Below, piece after piece: positions 35,618-43,365 of a stretch of DNA of 64,000 nucleotides. Where the stretch lies: the NCBI RefSeq assembly GCF_030678875.1, contig NZ_JAUUDS010000001.1:930001-994000 (forward strand), written 5' to 3'. Under the pieces are notes generated by a model that was not told the origin of the DNA, made no database searches, and saw only the letters and a list, made by a program, of their open reading frames with translations. Within the stretch, counting starts at the first letter, position 1. Each line of letters opens with the position of its first letter. This DNA is from Sphingomonas aurea (lineage in GTDB: Bacteria; Pseudomonadota; Alphaproteobacteria; Sphingomonadales; Sphingomonadaceae). The position numbers were made by a program, and so were the translations under genes.

Positions 35618-36880
35618 TCACCGTCCCGCCACCTCGCTCCGCGCGTCCGGATACTTCCCGAACTCCGCCCGCGCGATCGCGCGGTTGTGGACCTCGTCCG
35701 GGCCGTCGGCGAAGCGCAGGGTGCGGACGTGCGCCCACTCGAACGCCAGCGGAAAATCCTGGCTCACGCCACCACCGCCATGCGCCTGGATCGCGTCGTC
35801 CAGGATCTGCAACGCCATGGTCGGCGCCTGCACCTTTATCATCGCGATCTCCAGCTGCGCCGCCTTGTTGCCCGCCTTGTCCATCATGTCGGCGGCCTTC
35901 AGGCACAGAAGGCGCGTCATCTCGATGTCGATCCGAGCGCGGGCGATCCGCTGCTCCCAGACGCTGTGGTCGGCGATCCGCTTGCCGAAGGCGACGCGGC
36001 TCAGCAGCCGCTGGGCCATCGCCTCGATCCCGGCCTCGGCCACGCCGATCGTCCGCATGCAGTGGTGGATGCGCCCCGGCCCCAGCCGCCCCTGCGCGAT
36101 CTCGAACCCGCGGCCTTCGCCCAGCAGCATGTTCTCCACGGGGATGCGGACATTATCCAGCACCACCTCGCCATGCCCGTGCGGCGCATGGTCATAGCCA
36201 TAGACCGACAGCATCCGCTCCACCCGCACGCCGGGCGTTCCCAGGTCGAGGATCAGCATCGACTGCTGCTGGTGCCTGGAACCTTCGAAACTGGTCTTGC
36301 CCATCAGGATGGCGACCTTGCAGCGCGGATCGCCGACCCCGCTCGACCACCATTTGCGCCCGTTGACGACATAATGGTCGCCGTCCCGCACCATCGATGT
36401 CTGGATGTTCGTCGCGTCGGAAGAGGCGACCGCCGGCTCGGTCATCAGGAAGGCCGATCGGATCTGCCCCTCCATCAGCGGGCGCAGCCAGCGCTCCTTC
36501 TGCGCCAGCGTGCCGTAGCGGTGGAACACCTCCATGTTGCCGGTGTCGGGCGCCGAGCAGTTGAAGCACTCGCTCGCCCAGGCGATCCGCCCCATCTCCT
36601 CGGCGCACAGCGCATATTCCAGGTTGGTCAGCTGCTCGCCCTGGAACGCGAACTCGTCGTCGACATGCGCCCGGCCGGACCGCGGCGGCATGAACAGGTT
36701 CCACAGGCCCGCCTCCCGCGCCTTCGCCTTGACCTCCTCGATCACCGGGATCACCTTCCACCGCTCGCCCTCGTGGTTCTGGCGGTGATAGTCGGGGACA
36801 CGCGGCCGAATCTCGCGTTCGATGAACGCCTTCACCCGGTCGCGGAAATGCGTCTCGCGGTCGTTCAGCGTGAAGTCCAT
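35618..36880 (-). CDS. Acyl-CoA dehydrogenase, ACAD10/11-like
   Basis: The 420-residue FAD enzyme has [30 protein letters not shown] [16 protein letters not shown], and a C-terminal [15 protein letters not shown] motif in place of EGT. This DEVH type matches the dehydrogenase domain of ACAD10/ACAD11 and LvaC, which act with a phosphotransferase on 4-phosphoacyl-CoA. It is the first gene of the three-gene operon and faces a tandem TetR regulator gene across a 122-base intergenic region with two dyads. Confidence 0.92.
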   Translation of the reverse strand: MDFTLNDRETHFRDRVKAFIEREIRPRVPDYHRQNHEGERWKVIPVIEEVKAKAREAGLWNLFMPPRSGRAHVDDEFAFQGEQLTNLEYALCAEEMGRIAWASECFNCSAPDTGNMEVFHRYGTLAQKERWLRPLMEGQIRSAFLMTEPAVASSDATNIQTSMVRDGDHYVVNGRKWWSSGVGDPRCKVAILMGKTSFEGSRHQQQSMLILDLGTPGVRVERMLSVYGYDHAPHGHGEVVLDNVRIPVENMLLGEGRGFEIAQGRLGPGRIHHCMRTIGVAEAGIEAMAQRLLSRVAFGKRIADHSVWEQRIARARIDIEMTRLLCLKAADMMDKAGNKAAQLEIAMIKVQAPTMALQILDDAIQAHGGGGVSQDFPLAFEWAHVRTLRFADGPDEVHNRAIARAEFGKYPDARSEVAGR

Positions 36881-36919
36881 CGCCCAGCCTCTCCAATGTT
36901 TGGCAGACTGCTTAGACCG

Positions 36920-36994
36920 TACCGGTTTTTCGGTAAAGCCAGTGATCGCGCTCCTTCAACAAACGCACTGTACCTTCAAAAAGAAGCTGGTACA
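36920..36994. promoter_or_regulatory. Two dyads in the ACAD / TetR divergent promoter region
   Basis: TACCG-N6-CGGTA and, 33 bases on, TGTACC-N14-GGTACA. They share a TACC/GGTA half-site and lie between the divergent starts, where a TetR-type regulator would act on both operons. That the adjacent two-domain TetR protein binds them is inference. Confidence 0.5.
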
Positions 36995-37002
36995 CCGATG
37001 CG

Positions 37003-38250
37003 ATGGAAGCCGGGGACGAACCGATCAGCGGAGAGGGTGCAGCAGGTACGCGCCGGTTCAGGGCCAAGCGCGACGCGATCCTCGCCGCCGCCGCCAGCGC
37101 GATCAACGAACAGTCGGCAAAGGGCATGACCTTCGCCGACGTCGCCCGCCGCGTCGGGCTGAACACCACCAGCGTCACCTATTATTTCCGCCGCAAGGAA
37201 GACCTCGCCGCCGCCGCGTTCGAGAATACGCTGGAGCAGCTGACGGCCATGCTCGAAGCGGCGCTGGTCGAGCCCACCCCGCAGGCCCGCGTCGCGCGCT
37301 TCCTGTCGCTCAACATGGCGCGCCTGTCGCGCATAGCCGCGGGCGAGCAGAGCGATTTCGCCGTCCTGTCCGACCTGCGCGCGACCGAGGACCCGATCAA
37401 GACGCGCCTGATGGCCGGCTGGCAGCGCGTGTTCCGCACCACCCGCGCGCTATGGGGCGATCCGGCGACCCGCGCGCAAAAGGATCTGAACAGCGCCCGC
37501 GCCCATGTCCTGCTCGAAAACACCTTCTGGCTGACGGTATGGATCGCGCGCTACGATCCCGACCAGTACGACCGGGTAGAGGCGCGGCTGATGGACGTGC
37601 TCGCGCACGGTATCGCCGCACCGGGCGCCCGGTGGTCACCCGCGCTCCTCGACCTCAGCCATGACGAGGCGGAGCCGGGGCGCGCCGCCTTCCTGCTCGC
37701 GGCCACCCGGCTCATCAACGCGCTGGGCTATCGCGGCGCCTCGGTCCAGCGGATCGCGTCGGAGCTGAACGTGACCAAGGGCAGCTTCTACCACCATCTC
37801 GATGCCAAGGACGAGCTGGTGCTCGCCTGCTACCGCCGCAGTTTCGAGACGATCTCGGCCGCGCAGGGCACCGCCGACGCGGGGGGCGGCAGCCACTGGC
37901 ATCGCCTGTCGAGCACCATCGCGACCCTGCTCGACGTCCAGTTCGCCGAGGCCGCGCCGCTCCTTCGCACCACCGCGCTCAGCGGCCTGCCCGCCGGCGA
38001 GCGCGAGGCGATGGTGGACCGCTCCAACCGCATCGCCCGCCGTTATGCCGGCACGATCATGGACGGGGTGGCGGAGGGCTCGTGCCGCCCGGTCGACGCG
38101 CTGATCGCCGCGCAGGCACTCACCTCGCTCCAGAATGCCGCGTTCGACATGCGCAAATGGGCCGGCACCATGGACCGCGACCGCGCAGTGGCGATGTACG
38201 CATCGACGCTGCTGTTCGGCATGTTCGACGACCAGATGGCTGCCCTCTAA
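37003..38250 (+). CDS. Tandem (double) TetR/AcrR family regulator
   Basis: At 415 residues this is twice the normal TetR length. The first helix-turn-helix is near residues 20-68 (GMTFADVARRVGLNTTSVTYYF). A ligand-domain-like helical part follows. A second complete helix-turn-helix is near 226-275 (GASVQRIASELNVTKGSFYHHL), followed by another helical domain. The reading frame is continuous, so this is a true fusion or internal duplication, not two genes. It is divergent from the acyl-CoA dehydrogenase operon and probably controls it; an acyl-CoA effector is likely by analogy. Confidence 0.9.
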   Translation: MEAGDEPISGEGAAGTRRFRAKRDAILAAAASAINEQSAKGMTFADVARRVGLNTTSVTYYFRRKEDLAAAAFENTLEQLTAMLEAALVEPTPQARVARFLSLNMARLSRIAAGEQSDFAVLSDLRATEDPIKTRLMAGWQRVFRTTRALWGDPATRAQKDLNSARAHVLLENTFWLTVWIARYDPDQYDRVEARLMDVLAHGIAAPGARWSPALLDLSHDEAEPGRAAFLLAATRLINALGYRGASVQRIASELNVTKGSFYHHLDAKDELVLACYRRSFETISAAQGTADAGGGSHWHRLSSTIATLLDVQFAEAAPLLRTTALSGLPAGEREAMVDRSNRIARRYAGTIMDGVAEGSCRPVDALIAAQALTSLQNAAFDMRKWAGTMDRDRAVAMYASTLLFGMFDDQMAAL

Positions 38251-38258
38251 GCTCCAAG

Positions 38259-38395
38259 CTCCTCCCCTGAAAGGGGAGGTGGCATGGCGCAGCCATGACG
38301 GAGGGGTGTCTCCCCCTACGACGGCCCGCTCCCTCACGACCCGTGACACCCCTCCGTCAGGCTGACGCCTGTCACCTCCCCTTCCAGGGGAGGAT
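38259..38395. repeat. Dispersed ~130-bp palindromic element, copy 4
   Basis: It begins CTCCTCCCCTGAAAGGGGAG and ends CTCCCCTTCCAGGGGAGGA, with GGAGGGGTGTC and GTGACACCCCTCC inside. It fills the gap between the TetR gene and the tryptophan dioxygenase gene. Confidence 0.8.
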
Positions 38396-38431
38396 TGCAA
38401 AACGGCCCGCCAGCTGCCCTAAACCACGGGC

Positions 38432-39217
38432 ATGACCATCACCTACCGCAGCTATCTTCGCCTCCCCGAGCTGCTCGCCTGCCAGACGCCCTTGTCGGAG
38501 GCGCATGACGAGCTGCTGTTCATCTCGATCCACCAGGCGTCGGAGATCTGGCTGAAGCTGTGCCTGCACGAGCTGTTCGCCGCACGCGACCGGATCGCCG
38601 CCGACGACCTGCCGCCCGCCTTCAAGATGATGGCCCGCGTCGCGCGCATCATGGCGCAGCTGATCCAGTCGTGGGAAATCCTGGCGACCATGACTCCCGC
38701 CGACTATTCCGCGATGCGCGGGCGGCTCGGCACCAGCTCGGGCTTCCAGTCCGATCAGTATCGCCGCATCGAGTTCCTGCTCGGCAACAAGAACCCCGCC
38801 ATGCTCCGCCCGCACGAGGGCGAGCCGGCCGTCCATGCCACCCTGTCCGCCGACCTCGCCGCCCCCGGCCTCTACGACGCGGTGCTGCGGCTCCTTGCCC
38901 GCCGCGGCTTCGCGATCCCCGCCGACCATGTCGAACGCGACTTCGCCCAGCCCTATGCCCCGCACCCCGCGGTCGAGGCGGCTTGGGCAGCGATCTACGC
39001 CGATACCGCGCGTTACTGGGACCTCTACGAGCTGGCCGAGAAGCTGGTCGACCTCGACTACCGCGTCCAGCTCTGGCGCTTCGGCCATCTGAAGACGGTC
39101 GAGCGGGTGATCGGCTTCAAGACCGGCACCGGCGGCACCGCCGGCATCGGCTATCTCGCCAAGGTGCTGGAGACGCCCTTCTTCCCCGAACTCGCGACTA
39201 TGCGGACGCGGTTGTAG
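38432..39217 (+). CDS. kynA: Tryptophan 2,3-dioxygenase
   Basis: KynA is the haem enzyme that opens the indole ring of tryptophan to N-formylkynurenine. The 261-residue product has the N-terminal substrate region YRSYLRLPELL, DELLFISIHQASEIWLK, SSGFQSDQYRRIEF and the C-terminal HLKTVERVIGFKTGTGGTAG with the proximal haem His. Length is normal for bacterial enzymes. No kynureninase or formamidase gene adjoins it here, so the rest of the pathway must lie elsewhere. Confidence 0.95.
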   Translation: MTITYRSYLRLPELLACQTPLSEAHDELLFISIHQASEIWLKLCLHELFAARDRIAADDLPPAFKMMARVARIMAQLIQSWEILATMTPADYSAMRGRLGTSSGFQSDQYRRIEFLLGNKNPAMLRPHEGEPAVHATLSADLAAPGLYDAVLRLLARRGFAIPADHVERDFAQPYAPHPAVEAAWAAIYADTARYWDLYELAEKLVDLDYRVQLWRFGHLKTVERVIGFKTGTGGTAGIGYLAKVLETPFFPELATMRTRL

Positions 39218-39306
39218 GGGCAGCCCCCCCTAAGTCCCGCCACCCCGGCGGAGGGATGCGCACAAACGGGCGACAGCCCCCCTCCCACCCGTTAGACCCC
39301 GCCACC

Positions 39307-40527
39307 ATGCCGCGCTTCGACCATCGTGCCGTCCCGATCGTCCTCGTCGCGGTGGCGATCGACGCGATCGGGTTCGGCATCGTGATGCCGGTGCTGCCCG
39401 CGCTCATCACCCGGCTGGGTCATGCCGATCTGCAGCATGCGACGCGGATCGGCGGCTGGCTGCTCGCCGCGTTCGCCGTGGCGCAGTTCTTCGCCGGACC
39501 GGTGCTCGGCCAGTTCGGCGACCGGTTCGGCCGGCGGCCGGTACTGATCGCGTCGATGGCCGCGTTCGCGCTCGACTATGCGCTGATGGCGTTCGCGCCG
39601 ACCCTCGCCTGGCTGTTCGTCGGCCGCGTCGTCGCGGGCATCGCCGGTGCCACCTATGGCCCGGCCGGCGCGGTGATCGCCGACGTCAGCCCGCCGGAGC
39701 GGCGCGCCGCCGCCTTCGGCCTGCTCGGCGCCGGCTTCGGCATCGGCTTCATCGTCGGCCCGGCGCTGGGCGGCATCGCCGCCGGTTTCGGCACCCATGC
39801 GCCCTTCATCGTCGCGGCCGTGCTGGCGGCACTCAACGCGCTGGCGATGATCCTCTTCCTGCCCGAGACGCTGGACGCCGCCCATCGCCGCCCGTTCCGC
39901 TGGCGGGAGGCGCATGTCGTCGGCTCGTTCCGGCCGCTCTTCGCCGCGGGCAACGCGCTGCCGCTGCTCGTCGCCTGGTTCCTGTGGCAGCTGGGCAGCA
40001 TGGTCTATCCCGCGACCTGGTCGTTCTGGACGACGATCCGCTTCGGCTGGACACCGGGGCAGATCGGCTGGTCGCTGGCCTGGGTCGGCCTGGTCACCGT
40101 CGTCGCGCAGGTCGGGCTGACCGACCGCGTCGTCCGCCGCTTCGGCGAGTTCGGCGCCGCCGCCATCGCGCTCGCCGCGAGCGCCGCCTGCCTGGTCGCC
40201 TGCGCCTTCGCGACGGCGGGATGGCAGGTCTACGTCTTCTTCCTGGTCGGCGCGCTCGGCGCCTTCGCCTATCCGGCGCTGTCGGGACTGGCGAGCCGCA
40301 TGGTCGATGCCGGGCGGCAGGGCGCGCTGCAGGGCGGCCTCGCCAGCATCAACGCGGTCGCCGAGATCATCGGTCCGATCCTCGCCGCACAGGCGCTGGC
40401 ATTCGGTACCGGCCGCGGCTTTCCGGGCGCTGCTTTCCTCGTCGCCGGGGCGCTCGTCGCCACCGCCGGCATCCTCATCCTCGGCGCCGCGCACCGGCTT
40501 CCCGCGTCAAAGGACACCGCATCATGA
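39307..40527 (+). CDS. MFS transporter, TCR/Tet-type (DHA1)
   Basis: The 406-residue inner-membrane protein has about 12 helices. It shows the DHA1/Tet pattern [16 protein letters not shown] in helix 1, the loop motif [13 protein letters not shown], and motif [15 protein letters not shown] in helix 5. Tet-type sequences in soil bacteria are often general exporters, so tetracycline resistance should not be assumed. Its stop overlaps the start of the next gene (ATGA), tying it to a glutathione transferase and a thioesterase. Confidence 0.9.
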   Translation: MPRFDHRAVPIVLVAVAIDAIGFGIVMPVLPALITRLGHADLQHATRIGGWLLAAFAVAQFFAGPVLGQFGDRFGRRPVLIASMAAFALDYALMAFAPTLAWLFVGRVVAGIAGATYGPAGAVIADVSPPERRAAAFGLLGAGFGIGFIVGPALGGIAAGFGTHAPFIVAAVLAALNALAMILFLPETLDAAHRRPFRWREAHVVGSFRPLFAAGNALPLLVAWFLWQLGSMVYPATWSFWTTIRFGWTPGQIGWSLAWVGLVTVVAQVGLTDRVVRRFGEFGAAAIALAASAACLVACAFATAGWQVYVFFLVGALGAFAYPALSGLASRMVDAGRQGALQGGLASINAVAEIIGPILAAQALAFGTGRGFPGAAFLVAGALVATAGILILGAAHRLPASKDTAS

Positions 40528-41219
40528 TCGACCTCCACTATTGGCCGACCCCCAACGGCCACAAGATCACCCTCTTCCTCGAAGAGGCGGACGTCCCTTA
40601 CCAGATCCGCACCGTCAACATCGCCCGTGGCGAGCAGTTCGCGCCCGACTTCCTCGCCATCGCGCCCAACAACCGCATGCCCGCGATCGTCGACCACGAT
40701 CCCGCCGGCGGCGGCGCGCCGGTCAGCGTGTTCGAGAGCGGCGCGATCCTGCTCTACCTCGCCGAGAAGACCGGCTGCTTCCTGCCCGCCGACCTGCGCG
40801 GTCGGGTGGCGGTGACCGAATGGCTGATGTGGCAGATGGGCGGGCTTGACCCCATGCTCGGCCAGAACCACCATTTCACCCGCTACGCACCCGAACCGGT
40901 GCCCTATGCGATCGACCGCTACGTCCGCGAGACGGCACGGCTCTACGGCGTGCTCGACCGGCGACTGGAAGGTCGCGATTTCATCGCCGGCGACTATTCG
41001 ATCGCCGATATGGCCTGTTATCCCTGGATCGTCCCGCACGCGCTTCAGGGGCAGGATCTGGCCGACTTCCCTAACCTCGCCCGCTGGTTCGCCCGCATCG
41101 CCGCGCGCCCCGCTACGGTCGAGGCGTACCGCAAGGGCCAGGCGATCACCGACGCGACGGTGATCGACGAGGACGAGGCCAAGCGCGTCCTGTTCGGTCA
41201 GCAGGGCCCGCGCGCATGA
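40524..41219 (+). CDS. Glutathione S-transferase, YfcG-like (nu class)
   Basis: The 231-residue two-domain GST has a thioredoxin-like N-terminal domain starting [20 protein letters not shown]. The PTPNGHK motif is typical of YfcG/YghU-type disulfide-bond reductases that use glutathione. FESGAILLYLAEKTG is the glutathione-binding Glu-Ser. The helical C-terminal domain has SIADMACYPW. It overlaps the transporter gene upstream and the thioesterase gene downstream by ATGA, so the three should be made together. Confidence 0.93.
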   Translation: MIDLHYWPTPNGHKITLFLEEADVPYQIRTVNIARGEQFAPDFLAIAPNNRMPAIVDHDPAGGGAPVSVFESGAILLYLAEKTGCFLPADLRGRVAVTEWLMWQMGGLDPMLGQNHHFTRYAPEPVPYAIDRYVRETARLYGVLDRRLEGRDFIAGDYSIADMACYPWIVPHALQGQDLADFPNLARWFARIAARPATVEAYRKGQAITDATVIDEDEAKRVLFGQQGPRA

Positions 41220-41986
41220 GCGGCCTGCCCGCGCTGATCGCCGCGCTGGTTCCGGCCAGCGACGGCGCGCTCTCCGTCGCCATCCCCGACAACTGGTTGC
41301 AGGGCCGCACCTGCTATGGCGGCCTGTCCGCCGCACTCGCGCTCCATGCCGCCAAGCGGGTCGCCCCCGATCTGCCGCCACTCCGTTCGGCGCAGGTCGC
41401 CTTTGTGGGGCCGCTGTCCGGCACGGTCAGGGTCCGCGCCCGCCTGCTCCGCCGGGGCCGCAACGCCGCCTTCGTCCACGCCGCGATCGAGAGCGAGGCG
41501 GGGCTCGGCCTGTCGGCGACCTTCGTCTTCATGCGCGTTGCCGACTCACACATCGATCACGCCGTCGCCGCGCCCGCGCCGGTGCCCGCGCCCGGTTCCG
41601 GCGATGTGGTGACCGGCGGCCTGCCGGCGGTGGCCTTCACCCAGAACTTCGAGTTCGTCGATCATCCCGCCGCACCAGCCGAGTGGCTACGCTGGGTCCG
41701 CCTGACCGATCGCGCCGGCCTGGACCCGGAGGTCGAGCTGATGGCGATCGGCGATTGCCTGCCCCCCGCCGCGCTGAAACTCGCCGACAGGCTGATCCCG
41801 CTCAGTTCGCTGACCTGGCAGCTCGATCTGCTCGCTGCGGCACCCGTAAGCGCGGACGGCTGGTGGCTGCTCCAGGCCACCACCGACCACGCCCGCCACG
41901 GCGGATCGAGCCAGCGCATGGCGATCTGGAACGCCGCGGGCGACCCCGTCGCCGCGCAGATGCAGAGCGTCGCGCTGTTCGGCTGA
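41216..41986 (+). CDS. Acyl-CoA thioesterase-like double hotdog protein
   Basis: The 256-residue product is a tandem-hotdog protein of the thioesterase-like (4HBT_3/TesB-like) group: GRTCYGGLSAALALHAA, QVAFVGPLSGTVRVRARLLRRGRN, and a second hotdog near SSLTWQLDLLAA. No specific substrate can be named. It is the last gene of the MFS-GST-thioesterase unit. A GTCACCCC-type dyad follows the stop and may end the transcript. Confidence 0.85.
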   Translation: MSGLPALIAALVPASDGALSVAIPDNWLQGRTCYGGLSAALALHAAKRVAPDLPPLRSAQVAFVGPLSGTVRVRARLLRRGRNAAFVHAAIESEAGLGLSATFVFMRVADSHIDHAVAAPAPVPAPGSGDVVTGGLPAVAFTQNFEFVDHPAAPAEWLRWVRLTDRAGLDPEVELMAIGDCLPPAALKLADRLIPLSSLTWQLDLLAAAPVSADGWWLLQATTDHARHGGSSQRMAIWNAAGDPVAAQMQSVALFG

Positions 41987-41994
41987 TGCGACGA

Positions 41995-42023
41995 CGTCAC
42001 CCCGGCGTCCGGCTGGGGTGACG
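41995..42023. repeat. GTCACCCC-type REP dyad
   Basis: CGTCACCCC, an 11-base loop, then GGGGTGACG. It lies 8 bases after the thioesterase gene stop. The same core occurs at 48.2 and 59.0 kb. Confidence 0.7.
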
Positions 42024-42139
42024 CACCCTGACACGCTTTGCGACACAATTCCTGCTCGCCGACACAGGCGCGAGACGAAGCACCGCCACATCCATCAGGC
42101 TCGACGCGGGGATCGCCCCTGCCGGCCGGAGATGCCCCG

Positions 42140-42436
42140 ATGGAACCCTTCACCCTGATCCTCGCCGCAGTCCTCGCCCAGACCAGCGCGGACACCGCAC
42201 CCCCACCCCCGCCGCCGCCGGCGATGGGCGCCGACCGGAATGGCGACGGCATCGTCACCCGCGCCGAGTACATGGCCCGCTTCGACCGGATGGACACCAA
42301 TCACGACGGCATCCTGACCCGTGAGGAGCGCCGCGCCGCCATGCCGCACCGGGGTGAAGGCCCGCGCGGTCGCGACCGCCGTGGCGACGATCGCCGGGAC
42401 GATCGGCGCGGCGACGACGAAGGTCCCGCCCGCTGA
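42140..42436 (+). CDS. Small EF-hand protein
   Basis: The 98-residue product starts with a hydrophobic stretch (FTLILAAVLAQTSA, probable signal peptide), then a Pro run. Two canonical EF-hand loops follow at about 32-43 (DRNGDGIVTRAE) and 52-63 (DTNHDGILTREE), with all calcium-ligand positions filled. The tail is a charged Arg/Asp/Gly low-complexity segment. It is probably a periplasmic calcium-binding protein. It lies 40 bases upstream of the response regulator gene on the same strand, so it may share its control. Confidence 0.85.
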   Translation: MEPFTLILAAVLAQTSADTAPPPPPPPAMGADRNGDGIVTRAEYMARFDRMDTNHDGILTREERRAAMPHRGEGPRGRDRRGDDRRDDRRGDDEGPAR

Positions 42437-42476
42437 TCGCGCTGGGCACGTCCCCGGCTTCCCTCGCGAGGCGACC

Positions 42477-43214
42477 ATGCTAGAGCCCGACGGGATGGGA
42501 GATCTGCCGCACCTGCTTCTGGTCGACGACGAGCGTTCGATCCGCGAGCCGCTCGCCGTCTATCTGACCAAGCAGGGTTTCCGCGTCACCCAGGCCGGCG
42601 ACGCGGAGGGTGCGCGCGCGCGCCTCGCCGCCTATGCCATCGACCTCGCCATCGTCGACATCATGATGCCGGGCGAGGACGGGCTCAGCCTTTGCCGGCA
42701 CATCGCTGCGACCAGCGACGTGCCCGTCATCCTCTTGACCGCCAAGACGGAGGAGACCGACCGCATCGTCGGCCTGGAGATGGGCGCCGACGACTATGTC
42801 GTGAAGCCCTTCTCCCCGCGCGAGCTGGCGACCCGCGTCAAGGTGGTACTGCGCCGCACCCAGGCGGGCGGCGCGCGCCAGCACGCACCGGAGGCCGGCT
42901 CCTACGCCTTTGCCGGCTGGGTGCTGAAATCGGGCGAGCGCGCGCTGGTCGATCGCGAGGGCGTGTCGGTGCCGCTGTCGACCGGCGAGTACAACCTGCT
43001 CCTCGCGCTCGTCACCCGCCCGCGCCAGGTGCTGACCCGCGACCAGCTGCTCGACCTGACGCAAGGGCGCGAGGCTGCGGCGTTCGACCGCGCGATCGAC
43101 AATCAGGTCAGCCGCCTGCGTCGCAAGATCGAGACCGACCCCAAGAACCCGGAAATCATCAAAACGGTCTGGGGCGGCGGCTACACGCTGGCGACCGGCG
43201 TCACCCGCCTGTGA
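42477..43214 (+). CDS. OmpR/PhoB family response regulator
   Basis: The 245-residue two-domain regulator has receiver Asp61 in VDIMMPGEDG, the switch Thr in LLTAK and Lys in VVKPFSPREL. The C-terminal winged helix has LSTGEYNLLLALVTRPRQVL and RAIDNQVSRLRRKIETDP. GAGG sits five bases before the chosen ATG; a second ATG six codons on is possible. Its cognate kinase gene follows on the same strand after 151 bases that contain a large cloverleaf palindrome. The layout resembles OmpR/EnvZ-type pairs. Confidence 0.93.
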   Translation: MLEPDGMGDLPHLLLVDDERSIREPLAVYLTKQGFRVTQAGDAEGARARLAAYAIDLAIVDIMMPGEDGLSLCRHIAATSDVPVILLTAKTEETDRIVGLEMGADDYVVKPFSPRELATRVKVVLRRTQAGGARQHAPEAGSYAFAGWVLKSGERALVDREGVSVPLSTGEYNLLLALVTRPRQVLTRDQLLDLTQGREAAAFDRAIDNQVSRLRRKIETDPKNPEIIKTVWGGGYTLATGVTRL

Positions 43215-43216
43215 GT

Positions 43217-43350
43217 GTCTGTTTGAAAATGCGCCGAAGCGCATTTTGCGGTGCCGGCCAGCAACGGGTCGATCATGCCCCCGGCATGATCGACCCGTTG
43301 CTGGCCGGCACCGCCTTGAAATTCGCGCTCCAGCGAATTTTCAAACAGAC
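43217..43350. repeat. 134-bp cloverleaf palindrome between response regulator and kinase genes
   Basis: The outer arms GTCTGTTTGAAAAT and ATTTTCAAACAGAC are perfect 14-bp inverted repeats. Inside are three further dyads: AAAATGCGC-CGAA-GCGCATTTT; a perfect 32-bp dyad at 43248-43279 and 43283-43314 with a CCC loop; and AAATTCGC-N6-GCGAATTT. Together they would fold, as DNA or RNA, into a four-way cloverleaf with a very long central arm. It starts 3 bases after the regulator's stop and ends 15 bases before the kinase start. No second copy is seen in this window. Confidence 0.9.
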
Positions 43351-43365
43351 TCCGACACCGCAGCC

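Noticed and set aside
39307..40527. Tetracycline resistance determinant
   Set aside because: Similarity is to the general DHA1/Tet fold; coupling to a GST and a thioesterase argues for another substrate.
43246..43365. Extended kinase start, and short peptides MIDPLLAG... readable on both strands of the cloverleaf
   Set aside because: The peptides are identical on both strands only because the DNA is a palindrome; the kinase has its own ATG followed by a proper membrane helix.
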